Shown here piece after piece: positions 56,544 to 64,000 of a DNA stretch of 64,000 nucleotides. The position numbers and the translations under genes are program-made. Each line of letters starts with the position of its first letter. Within the stretch, counting starts at the first letter, position 1. Under the pieces are notes generated by a model. It did not search any database and was not told the origin of the DNA. It saw only the letters and a program-made list of their open reading frames with translations. The stretch spans positions 62,001-126,000 of the forward strand of contig NZ_VCGY01000006.1 of assembly GCF_016597725.1 (NCBI RefSeq), read 5' to 3'. The DNA comes from Marinobacter sp. 1-4A. Lineage in GTDB: Bacteria > Pseudomonadota > Gammaproteobacteria > Pseudomonadales > Oleiphilaceae.

Positions 56544-57763
56544 GGCCGATAGTCCTTATTATCCAGGTCCACGGCCTCGAGCAATTGCTCCTTGATATCC
56601 GGAATAGCACTGGTGACCCGGTTCCAGCTTGGAATGAATGGCGTATCCATGGGGTTCTCCAGAAAGTAAGCACCTGCGCTCATCACATTCTGGGCGAACA
56701 GTTCAACGGCTTTCTCTTCCTTATGCCGATCAAACCCAAGGCCGTTGATAATCGCATCGTTCTGATAGGTTTCCACAAAATCCAGAGCGATGCGGAAATA
56801 GGTGGCCTTGATGGTCCGGAACTTCTCGCTCGAGAATATCTCACCATTCGTTGCCAGTTTTCTGAACAGCGCCTTGGAAATATCCACACTCATTTTGGAA
56901 AGACCCTGGCTGGCATCCTCCGATGAGAGGTCTTGGTGTTTATGGTCGTAGACATCGGCAATATCTACTTGGCAGAGCCTGTTGGTGGCATAGTTCCGCT
57001 TCATTTCCGACAACACGCCAATCTCCAATCCCCAGTCACTGGGGATTCGAAGATCATTAATCACATCTGTGCGGAAGGAGAACTCTCCGGCAAGGGGATA
57101 TCGGTAACTGTCGAGATAATCCAGAAAATCGCTCGGGCCACACACCTTTTTCATGGCACGAATCAAAGGAGTCACCAGCAGGCGACTGACACGCCCGTTC
57201 ATCTTCCCATCTGCCACCCGGGCGTAGTAACCCTTACAGAACATATAATTGAAGCTCGGATTGGCCACAGGATAAATCAGTCGTGCCACCAGCTCCCGCG
57301 AATAGGTAAGAATGTCACAATCGTGCAGTGCGACGGATTCACTCACACCAGAAGCCAGGACATAACCGAAGCAGTACCAGACGTTGCGGCCTTTACCCAT
57401 TTCCGTGGGAGCCAGCCCCTGCTCCCGAAGCTTCAGATCAATGGCACGGAGGCGTGGGCCATCGTTCCAGAGCACCTTGAAGTTTTGTGGGAGCCCAGAG
57501 AAATATTCAAGCGCATGGCGATATTGCTCTTCGTTAGCCCGGTCCAGACCGATAATGATCTCGTCCAGATAAGGCACCTTCGCAAGTTCCTGCACAATGT
57601 GCTTTAACGCTGGCCCTTCAAGTTCGGAATAAAGAGACGGCAGCACAAGTGACATGGGCCGGGTCTTGCGAAAGGTCATCAACTCAGCTTCCAGATCCGC
57701 CACTGGCCGGCGAACAAGGTTATGCAGCGTGGTTACAATGCCATTCTGGTAAAAGTCGCCCAT
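56540..57763 (-). CDS. gpgS: Glucosyl-3-phosphoglycerate synthase
   Basis: The 407-residue GT81 glycosyltransferase has the N-terminal MSLVLPSLYSELE, LDEIIIGLDRANEEQ, the metal-binding DCD motif (D148/D150 in ALHDCDILTY), and the GMGRNVWYCFGY-type segment at about 123-134. It transfers glucose from a nucleotide sugar to 3-phosphoglycerate, the first step to glucosylglycerate, a compatible solute. It follows the phosphatase gene by 20 bases and overlaps the phosphorylase gene. Confidence 0.92.
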   Translation of the reverse strand: MGDFYQNGIVTTLHNLVRRPVADLEAELMTFRKTRPMSLVLPSLYSELEGPALKHIVQELAKVPYLDEIIIGLDRANEEQYRHALEYFSGLPQNFKVLWNDGPRLRAIDLKLREQGLAPTEMGKGRNVWYCFGYVLASGVSESVALHDCDILTYSRELVARLIYPVANPSFNYMFCKGYYARVADGKMNGRVSRLLVTPLIRAMKKVCGPSDFLDYLDSYRYPLAGEFSFRTDVINDLRIPSDWGLEIGVLSEMKRNYATNRLCQVDIADVYDHKHQDLSSEDASQGLSKMSVDISKALFRKLATNGEIFSSEKFRTIKATYFRIALDFVETYQNDAIINGLGFDRHKEEKAVELFAQNVMSAGAYFLENPMDTPFIPSWNRVTSAIPDIKEQLLEAVDLDNKDYRP

Positions 57764-57783
57764 GGCGATTCTCCTTTGCAGTA

Positions 57784-58599
57784 CTAGTATCCGTACTCAA
57801 ACAGGAGATTGAGTACACACTCATTCCATCCCGCCGGGCCGGGTTTGAGAGAGCGCATGGCGTGTTTTTCCGAGGGCAGCTGCACCTCTTTGCTGTTAAC
57901 CCCGCGGATGACGACCGGAATATCTGCTTCCTCCAGCATTTTCTGGTCGTTGGGGCTGTCCCCCAGCGCAATAGCCGTCAGTTGCTGATCGCCATAACGC
58001 TCTTGGTATAGCTCTCTGTATTTGTTTAGCAAAAAGCGGGCCCCATCGGCTTTATCAAAGATGCCCATGGCGTGATAGAACCGACCACCTTTAACCAGAC
58101 GCAGGTGTTCGGCAGCCAGCGCGGCTTCAAAACGTTTCAACTCTTCTTCGCTCCCCTGCCAAACCAGTGGCTCGGTTCCCAGACGCTCCCGGGCGCGGGC
58201 AGACGAAGCTGAATCTAGCCCCGTGAGCTGGGCCAGTTCGTCATCCTTCATATCAGCAAAGCCTCGAAAGCGTGCGCCGCTGTCCCTTTGTGCAGAGAGC
58301 ACTTTAAAAACTTCTGTCCGGGACGCCCCAAAATGCACTACCTGCTCACTATCACTCCCGAATATGTCCGGAGGAATAACCACGGCTGCACTGTTTTCAA
58401 CGATGAAAGGATCGGTGTTTCCAAGTTGCTGACGCAGCACCCGGATTTCCGCAGCAGTTTTGCTTGAGTTCAGGATCAGCGGAATACCGGCCTCCGCAAC
58501 CCGCTCCAGCGCAGGCGCCGCCTGCTGCCAACGATAGTTTTCATGGTTGAGCAAGGTTCCATCCAGATCTGAAAATATGACCAAGCGTGACTTGGGCAT
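57784..58599 (-). CDS. Glucosyl-/mannosyl-3-phosphoglycerate phosphatase
   Basis: The 271-residue HAD phosphatase opens with VIFSDLDGTLLNHENY and has ILNSSKTAAEI and the C-terminal ALGDSPNDQKMLEEADIPVVI. It matches the MPGP-type family that dephosphorylates glycosyl-3-phosphoglycerate. Directly upstream of gpgS, it should make free glucosylglycerate. It is 11 bases behind the glycerate kinase gene. Confidence 0.9.
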   Translation of the reverse strand: MPKSRLVIFSDLDGTLLNHENYRWQQAAPALERVAEAGIPLILNSSKTAAEIRVLRQQLGNTDPFIVENSAAVVIPPDIFGSDSEQVVHFGASRTEVFKVLSAQRDSGARFRGFADMKDDELAQLTGLDSASSARARERLGTEPLVWQGSEEELKRFEAALAAEHLRLVKGGRFYHAMGIFDKADGARFLLNKYRELYQERYGDQQLTAIALGDSPNDQKMLEEADIPVVIRGVNSKEVQLPSEKHAMRSLKPGPAGWNECVLNLLFEYGY

Positions 58600-58610
58600 G
58601 GGAAACTCCT

Positions 58611-59552
58611 TCAGGATTGAGTCCGAAAAATGGGGCGGCTCAGGGAATGATCATCGGACACCTCAATCAACACATCCGCACGATCTGGCAGTTCCCTAAG
58701 GCAAGACCGGGTTACCCGCTCATAGTGCATAATGAAGCGGGCTACCTCCTGATCGCTCATGATGCGCAACTCCTGAACAGCTTGCGCTGGTGCGCCCTCA
58801 TTTGGTGCGCGCGCCGTTTTCTCTGCCAACTTATGCTCTTGCAATGTGCGCCATTCCAGCACCCGGGACATCGAAGGCGCTTTAAGCATAATCAGGCTAT
58901 CCAACTCATTAAAAAACGCCTGATACTCACCCTTGAGACACTGATTTACATACCTTCGCCAAATGCCCAAGGGATCTTCCTCTGCCTCCAGTGTGTTGAG
59001 AGGTGCAGCCAGTGCCTTATCATCTTCAGGTAAAGCCCCTAGGCACCAGCCTTCAACAAGAACAACTTCTGCCCTGCCTTCAAAAACAGGCCATTCGTTC
59101 GGAGGAACACGGTCGTCGCGGGATTTGTCGAAAGCCGGAATACGGGTGCGATCGCAAGGGCCGGCCATTCGAAGCTTATCAATAACCTGCTCGCCAAGTT
59201 CCAGATCGTGCGTTCCCGGCACACCCCGGGTCATAAACAGAGGGTGTACGCGTTCAGCCAGTGCCCCCCGCTCAGCTCTGGTAAGGTACAGATCATCCAG
59301 TGAAATGCTCACTGTCGGGCATTGAAAGTGATCATAAAGCAGTCTGGTCAAAAACAACGCAAAAGTGGACTTCCCGGTGCCCTGAGCACCATGAATTCCC
59401 AAAACAATGGTTCTGTTCTTCGCGTTCCTTAACGAGACAATGTGCTCTATCAGAGGCAGGATGGTCTGTTCTACTGTAGTCGCGTAATTTTGAGGAAGCC
59501 CTTCTTTCTCAATCAGGGCATCAATAATTGCTCTAAGCTCACTGTCAGACAC
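58611..59552 (-). CDS. D-glycerate 3-kinase-like protein
   Basis: The 313-residue P-loop kinase has GIHGAQGTGKSTFALFLT (about 48-65), SISLDDLYLTRAER, RGVPGTHDLELGEQVI and VLVEGWCLGALPE, matching the GLYK/YhjJ-type glycerate kinase group. It would rephosphorylate glycerate released by the phosphorylase, closing a cycle to 3-phosphoglycerate. The start is GTG with a weak GGGA upstream. It is the first gene of the four-gene operon. Confidence 0.85.
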   Translation of the reverse strand: MSDSELRAIIDALIEKEGLPQNYATTVEQTILPLIEHIVSLRNAKNRTIVLGIHGAQGTGKSTFALFLTRLLYDHFQCPTVSISLDDLYLTRAERGALAERVHPLFMTRGVPGTHDLELGEQVIDKLRMAGPCDRTRIPAFDKSRDDRVPPNEWPVFEGRAEVVLVEGWCLGALPEDDKALAAPLNTLEAEEDPLGIWRRYVNQCLKGEYQAFFNELDSLIMLKAPSMSRVLEWRTLQEHKLAEKTARAPNEGAPAQAVQELRIMSDQEVARFIMHYERVTRSCLRELPDRADVLIEVSDDHSLSRPIFRTQS

Positions 59553-59636
59553 GTTAGGTTCCCGTCTTTGATGGATCAGTTAATCAACTATTCAATAGAT
59601 CAGCAGAATTCGTACCATATGGGAGTATAGGCTTTT

Positions 59637-61091
59637 ATGAGTAGCAACGATTTCCGTGTAGAACACCGCTATCTGGAGCTCCCGGACAGCTTCTACACCC
59701 GAGTGCAGCCCACTCCGCTTAAAGATGCAAGAATGGCCTGCTTCAACCACAAGCTAGCTCAGGAACTAGGTTTTCATGTCACCAATGAAGCCGATTGGGC
59801 TGGAATAGGCGGGGGCACGGAACTGCTGGAGGGCATGGACCCGGTGGCCATGAAATACACCGGCCACCAATTTGGCATGTACAACCCGGAACTGGGTGAT
59901 GGCCGAGGCCTGCTCTTATGGGAAACCATAGGCGCTGATAGCCGCCGCTGGGACTGGCACCTGAAGGGCGCGGGGACAACGCCCTACTCCCGTTTTGGTG
60001 ATGGCCGAGCGGTTCTACGTTCCACTATCCGCGAATACCTGTGCAGCGAAGCCATGCACGGGCTGGGCATTCCCACCACCCGCGCCCTGTTCATGGTCAG
60101 TGCCCGGGACCCGGTTCGAAGAGAGTCTATTGAAACTGCAGCCGCACTGGTGCGTGTAGCACAAAGCCATATCCGCTTTGGCCACTTCGAGTTTGCGGCG
60201 CACCACGAAGGTCCGGAAACCGTTAAAATCCTTCTCGAACACGTTATATCGCTTCACTTCCCGCATCTGATACAGCTAGCCGAGGAAGAGCGCCATGGGC
60301 GCTGGTTTGAAGAAGTCGTTGAGCGCACGGCCCGACTTATTGCCGACTGGCAAGCCGTAGGCTTCTGCCATGGCGTGATGAACAGCGACAACATGTCCAT
60401 CATCGGCGACACCTTCGACTACGGACCTTTCGCCTTTCTGGATGATTTTGATGCCGGTTACATATCCAACCATACCGATCAAGGTGGCAGGTACGCATAC
60501 AACCGCCAGCCTCAGGTAGGCTTTGCAAACTGTCAGTACCTTGCCAATGCGTTGCTGCCGGCAATGGATGAAGACACCATTCGCAAGGGTTTGCAGCGCT
60601 ACGAAACGGCCTACAACGGGCGCTTTTTACAAAACATGCGGGACAAACTTGGACTCGTTCAGGAGGACGAAGGCGATCTCGGGCTGGTTATGGACACCTT
60701 CAGCATGCTCAACGAGCACCGCACCGACTACACAGCCTTCTTCCGCGCACTGTCCAACCTTTATGACCACGGCCACGCGCCCCTGAGGGATCTATTCGTA
60801 GACCGCCAAGTGGCAGATGAATGGCTTGCGCGTTATGAGCAACGGCTTAAAAAAGAAACCCGCGCCCGGGATGAACGGGAATACGAAATGCGCAGCGTGA
60901 ACCCTAAGTACATTCTGAGGAACTATCTGGCGCAGAAAGTGATTCTGGAGGCACAGAACGGCGACTTTGAGCCAATGAAGGAACTGTTAAAGGTTCTGGA
61001 GAAGCCCTTCGACGAGCAACCAGACTTTGAAAAATATGCAGAGCTACCGCCAGATTGGGGCAAGCATTTGAACATTAGCTGTTCAAGTTAA
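59637..61091 (+). CDS. selO: Protein adenylyltransferase SelO
   Basis: The 484-residue pseudokinase-fold protein has LKGAGTTPYSRFGDGRAVLRSTIREYLCSEAMHGLGIPTTRAL, the QAVGFCHGVMNSDNMSIIGDTFDYGPFAFLDDF metal loop and a C-terminal SCSS. SelO transfers AMP to Ser, Thr or Tyr of target proteins, with a role in redox stress known from E. coli. The cysteine near the C-terminus matches the selenocysteine site of eukaryotic SelO. The gene is divergent from the glycerate kinase operon. Confidence 0.93.
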   Translation: MSSNDFRVEHRYLELPDSFYTRVQPTPLKDARMACFNHKLAQELGFHVTNEADWAGIGGGTELLEGMDPVAMKYTGHQFGMYNPELGDGRGLLLWETIGADSRRWDWHLKGAGTTPYSRFGDGRAVLRSTIREYLCSEAMHGLGIPTTRALFMVSARDPVRRESIETAAALVRVAQSHIRFGHFEFAAHHEGPETVKILLEHVISLHFPHLIQLAEEERHGRWFEEVVERTARLIADWQAVGFCHGVMNSDNMSIIGDTFDYGPFAFLDDFDAGYISNHTDQGGRYAYNRQPQVGFANCQYLANALLPAMDEDTIRKGLQRYETAYNGRFLQNMRDKLGLVQEDEGDLGLVMDTFSMLNEHRTDYTAFFRALSNLYDHGHAPLRDLFVDRQVADEWLARYEQRLKKETRARDEREYEMRSVNPKYILRNYLAQKVILEAQNGDFEPMKELLKVLEKPFDEQPDFEKYAELPPDWGKHLNISCSS

Positions 61092-61114
61092 CTGCGGAGA
61101 AACAGGATAGGAAA

Positions 61115-61148
61115 ACTGAGGGCCAGATTTAGAAATCTGGCCCTCAGT
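61115..61148. terminator. Terminator between selO and fumarase
   Basis: A perfect 34-base inverted repeat has 16-base arms (ACTGAGGGCCAGATTT and its complement) and a two-base centre. It lies between two convergent genes and can serve both, although neither side has a long T-run. Confidence 0.75.
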
Positions 61149-61166
61149 GTCAAGGCCTAGCTAATG

Positions 61167-62681
61167 TCACAATGCCTTCGCAGCGATAATCTTCTCTTGC
61201 CACTCCACCGGACCTGTTTGGTGAACCGACGTGCCTTTGGAGTCCACCGCCACGGTTACCGGCATGTCTTCCACATCAAACTCGTAAATGGCTTCCATAC
61301 CCAGCTCAGGGAAAGCAACCACTTCCGCGTGCTTGATGGCTTTGGAGACCAAGTAGGCTGAACCACCCACAGCCATGAGGTACACGGCGCCAAATTCCTT
61401 GATGGCATCAATGGCCACCTGACCACGCTCGGCTTTACCAATCATGCCGGTTAGGCCGGTTTTCTCAAGCATTGTGTGAGTGAACTTATCCATACGGGTC
61501 GCAGTAGTTGGACCTGCGGGGCCAACCACTTCTTCACGTACTGGGTCTACCGGGCCCACGTAATAAATGAAGCGGCCTTTCAGATCCACCGGCAGTTCTT
61601 CGCCTGCGTTGATCATATCCACCATCTTCTTGTGGGCTGCATCACGGCCTGTCAGCATCTTGCCAGACAACAGAACGGTTTCACCCGGCTGCCACTCTTT
61701 TACTTCTTCCGGCGTGACGGTATTCAGGTTAACCCGGCGCACACCCTCGCCTACTTCCCAAGTGATTTCAGGCCAGTCTTCTAGGCTTGGCGGGGTTTGT
61801 AGAGAGGGGCCACTGCCATCAAGCGTAAAGTGTGCGTGGCGGGTGGCGGCACAGTTCGGGATAATCGCTACAGGCTTATTCGCTGCGTGGGTAGGATAGT
61901 CTTTTACCTTCACATCCAGCACGGTTGTCAGGCCACCAAGACCCTGAGCACCAATGCCCAGATCATTCACCTTGTCGAACAGCTCAAGGCGCAGTTCTTC
62001 GGCACGGTTGGATGCACCGCGCGCCTGTAGATCGTGGATGTCGATAGGATCCAGCAGCGATTCTTTCGCCAACTGCATAGCCTTTTCAGCCGTGCCGCCA
62101 ATACCAATACCCAGCATACCGGGCGGGCACCAGCCCGCACCCATTTGCGGCACCATTTTCAGAACCCAGTCCACAACGGAATCGGATGGATTCAGCATAG
62201 CGAATTTGGATTTCGCTTCAGAGCCGCCGCCTTTGGCCGCTACATGAACCTCAACCGTATCACCCGGCACCATTTTGTAATGAATAATCGCTGGTGTGTT
62301 ATCACCCGTGTTCTGGCGCTTGCCATCAGGGTCGGCAAGAATTGAAGCCCGCAGTACGTTGTCCGGGTTGGCATAGGCACGACGCACGCCCTCATTGATG
62401 ACATCGTCCAGAGCCATCTCGCAGTCCCACTGAACATTCATGCCAATGTTAACGAACACGGTCACAATACCGGTATCTTGGCAAAGCGGACGGTGGCCCT
62501 GCGCGCACATACGCGAGTTGATCAAAATTTGTGCCATAGCATCCTTGGCCGCCTGAGACTCTTCCTTCTGGTAAGCCTCGTAAACACCCTGAATGAAATC
62601 TTTCGGGTGATAGTAAGAAATGAACTGCAGCGCGTCCGCTACGCTTTCAATCAGGTCATCCTGGCGGATTACAGTGGTCAT
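61167..62681 (-). CDS. Fumarate hydratase class I
   Basis: The 504-residue protein is the iron-sulfur class I fumarase with N- and C-terminal halves fused. The cluster cysteines lie in RPLCQDTG, GWCPPGMLGIGIGG and IIPNCAATRH. The C-terminal half has GPTTATRMDKFTHTMLEKTGLTGMIGKAERG. It converts fumarate to malate in the citric acid cycle and is oxygen-sensitive, unlike class II FumC. It is single, with terminator downstream. Confidence 0.96.
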   Translation of the reverse strand: MTTVIRQDDLIESVADALQFISYYHPKDFIQGVYEAYQKEESQAAKDAMAQILINSRMCAQGHRPLCQDTGIVTVFVNIGMNVQWDCEMALDDVINEGVRRAYANPDNVLRASILADPDGKRQNTGDNTPAIIHYKMVPGDTVEVHVAAKGGGSEAKSKFAMLNPSDSVVDWVLKMVPQMGAGWCPPGMLGIGIGGTAEKAMQLAKESLLDPIDIHDLQARGASNRAEELRLELFDKVNDLGIGAQGLGGLTTVLDVKVKDYPTHAANKPVAIIPNCAATRHAHFTLDGSGPSLQTPPSLEDWPEITWEVGEGVRRVNLNTVTPEEVKEWQPGETVLLSGKMLTGRDAAHKKMVDMINAGEELPVDLKGRFIYYVGPVDPVREEVVGPAGPTTATRMDKFTHTMLEKTGLTGMIGKAERGQVAIDAIKEFGAVYLMAVGGSAYLVSKAIKHAEVVAFPELGMEAIYEFDVEDMPVTVAVDSKGTSVHQTGPVEWQEKIIAAKAL

Positions 62682-62791
62682 AGGCGCCTCATCAGGTTGG
62701 TCTCGTTATGGTAGATACGTCAAAAAAACAGGTGGCACAGTTTACCAGAAATTCATGAGCACGAGGCACTGAACAGAAGGCGAAGGTTTTC

Positions 62792-62819
62792 TTAACAATC
62801 GCCGGAAAAAAGGTATCAT
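62792..62819 (+). promoter_or_regulatory. Predicted promoter of the enoyl-CoA hydratase gene
   Basis: TTAACA (62792-62797) and TATCAT (62814-62819) are 16 bases apart. Transcription would start about 33 bases before the GTG start codon. Confidence 0.5.
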
Positions 62820-62858
62820 CCTAACCAAATGATAAAAAACACCCAGTTAGGAGAGACC

Positions 62859-63632
62859 GTGGCAGATTTCATTCAAACCGAACTCAGCAACCAGATTCTT
62901 ACCGTTCGCATTAACCGCCCAGAACGCAAAAACGCCCTTACCCACGCCATGTATACCGCGCTTGGCGATGCGCTTGAGCAGGCTGAAGCGGATGCTGATA
63001 TCCGTTGCGTTTTATTTTCCGGCAGCCAAGACTGCTTTACCGCTGGAAACGACTTGGGCGATTTTGCCAGCGGTTTGCAAGGCGCCTTCACAGAAACGCC
63101 CGTGGGGCGCTTCTTGCTTCTTTTGGCAAAGGCTACGAAGCCGGTAGTGGTTTCGGTAAATGGGCCAGCGGTAGGTGTGGGCACCACCATGCTCCTGCAC
63201 TGCGATATGGTGTTTGCAGGCAGCAATGCCCGCTTCCAAATGCCCTTTGCCAGTCTGGGACTGTGCCCGGAAGGCGGTTCCAGCCTACTGTTACCCACTT
63301 GGTTAGGCCGGGTGCGTGCCGCCGAACTGTTAATGCTGGGCGGAGCTTTCAGTGCAGAGGATGCGTATCGTATGGGCTTGATAAATCGAATATGTGATCC
63401 CGCCGAAACGGACAACGTCGCTCGGGAAGCCTGCCAGAAACTCGCCAGCCAACCTCCGGCCGCCATCCGCGCCACCAAAAAGTTACTAGGCAGCCCAACT
63501 CAAGAAGCACTTACCGCCACTATGATGGCCGAGGGTGAGCTATTTGCAGAGCGCCTGAAATCGCCGGAAGCAGCCGAAGCTTTCAGTGCTTTTATGCAAA
63601 AGCGCAAACCCGATTTCTCGCGATTCAAATAA
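62859..63632 (+). CDS. Enoyl-CoA hydratase/isomerase family protein
   Basis: The 257-residue crotonase-fold protein has RPERKNALTHAMYTAL, SQDCFTAGNDLGDF, VVVSVNGPAVGVGTTMLLHCDMVFAG, and FASLGLCPEGGSSLLLPTWLG. The second Glu position (PEGGSS) is kept, so it may act as a hydratase or isomerase. I use the GTG at 62859, with AGGAGAG seven bases before. It is not next to beta-oxidation partners, so its substrate is unknown. Confidence 0.9.
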   Translation: MADFIQTELSNQILTVRINRPERKNALTHAMYTALGDALEQAEADADIRCVLFSGSQDCFTAGNDLGDFASGLQGAFTETPVGRFLLLLAKATKPVVVSVNGPAVGVGTTMLLHCDMVFAGSNARFQMPFASLGLCPEGGSSLLLPTWLGRVRAAELLMLGGAFSAEDAYRMGLINRICDPAETDNVAREACQKLASQPPAAIRATKKLLGSPTQEALTATMMAEGELFAERLKSPEAAEAFSAFMQKRKPDFSRFK

Positions 63633-63984
63633 CCCACTCGCCCGCCGGAACACCCAGTCTGGTGGGCATTTGATACATTTTGTAAAAACCCCAGCATATC
63701 TTTGGCTTGGGCTCGACAAACGCCGCCCAGCCGACTATTTTTCATTAAGGCCAAGCTCCCCTTTTGTGCGAGGAGGATCCAAATAGCAAGAATCACACTT
63801 TTGGCTGATCAACACTGGCTTTAGTGTCGCTATAGTCATAAATACAGAAATTGGCTTGAAGCGCTGGCTACAATTTCAGACAACCGTTTAAGCAGAACAG
63901 GCCACTGACACCGGGTTTACCGCATCAGACCGGCCCCGTTAGTTGCCGAACATAACGATACAACAACAGGAAAAGGTTCCACCC
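63633..63984. other. 352-base gap without a recognisable gene
   Basis: The gap carries a weak inverted stretch after the hydratase stop (CCCAGTCTGGTGGG) and a small ACACTGGCTTTAGTGT hairpin near 63810. I see no convincing promoter pair, RNA gene or protein-coding frame. Confidence 0.4.
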
Positions 63985-64000
63985 ATGTTCAAGAAAACAC
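63985..64000 (+). CDS. Start of a gene cut by the window edge
   Basis: An ATG followed by TTC AAG AAA ACA opens at the very end of the window, with an AGGAAAAGG purine-rich stretch 10-18 bases before it. Only five codons are visible, so the product cannot be named; MFKKT would fit the beginning of a signal peptide. Confidence 0.4.

Overview
The window is chromosomal DNA from a marine gammaproteobacterium that most resembles Marinobacter or a close relative. The evidence is the gene order rpsB-tsf-pyrH-frr-uppS-cdsA-dxr-rseP-bamA-skp-lpxD-fabZ-lpxA-lpxB-rnhB, a map-glnD-dapC-arsC-like-dapD-dapE cluster, a full glucosylglycerate (compatible solute) operon and the general protein character. The genus is an inference; no 16S gene is present.

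Layout. 1-8.7 kb: the end of an unidentified gene, yciO-like and bolA (minus strand), a structured intergenic repeat, a topoisomerase III, and a tight three-gene signalling unit (OmpR-type regulator, LysM/FecR secreted protein, CHASE2 histidine kinase). 8.8-15.7 kb: a small lipoprotein, then a four-gene overlapping operon encoding an SMC/MukB-like ATPase, two condensin accessory subunits and a Toprim protein. This is a Wadjet/MksBEFG-like anti-plasmid system with an unusual gene order (SMC first) and a short nuclease subunit. 15.8-25.5 kb: an accessory region with a redox cluster (WrbA, pirin, zinc-less dehydrogenase, divergent LysR), a sterol-desaturase-like membrane enzyme facing an AraC regulator, a membrane protein, a DUF2799-type lipoprotein and an autotransporter with cadherin/Ig-like repeats. 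25.75 kb: an initiator tRNA with its own promoter and terminator.

25.9-40.5 kb (minus strand) is the conserved block for translation (S2, EF-Ts, ribosome recycling factor), UMP kinase, isoprenoid and phospholipid precursors, outer-membrane assembly and lipid A synthesis. 40.7-47.9 kb (plus strand) holds methionine aminopeptidase, the PII uridylyltransferase and the succinylase-branch lysine/diaminopimelate genes. 48-54.6 kb is mixed: slyX, a membrane-anchored cold-shock-domain protein with a terminator-like hairpin in its leader, a divergent Clp-N/AAA protein with a small partner, a glyoxalase-like gene, a DUF1853 gene and two medium-chain oxidoreductases. 54.8-59.6 kb encodes glycerate kinase, glucosyl-phosphoglycerate phosphatase, its synthase and a GH13 phosphorylase: synthesis and recycling of glucosylglycerate in one operon. 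59.6-64 kb has SelO, class I fumarase, an enoyl-CoA hydratase and the first codons of a further gene.

The best candidate for a little-described system is the reordered Wadjet-like operon at 9.26-15.70 kb. Second-rank candidates are the CHASE2/FecR/regulator module, the Clp-N/AAA pair and the cold-shock leader.
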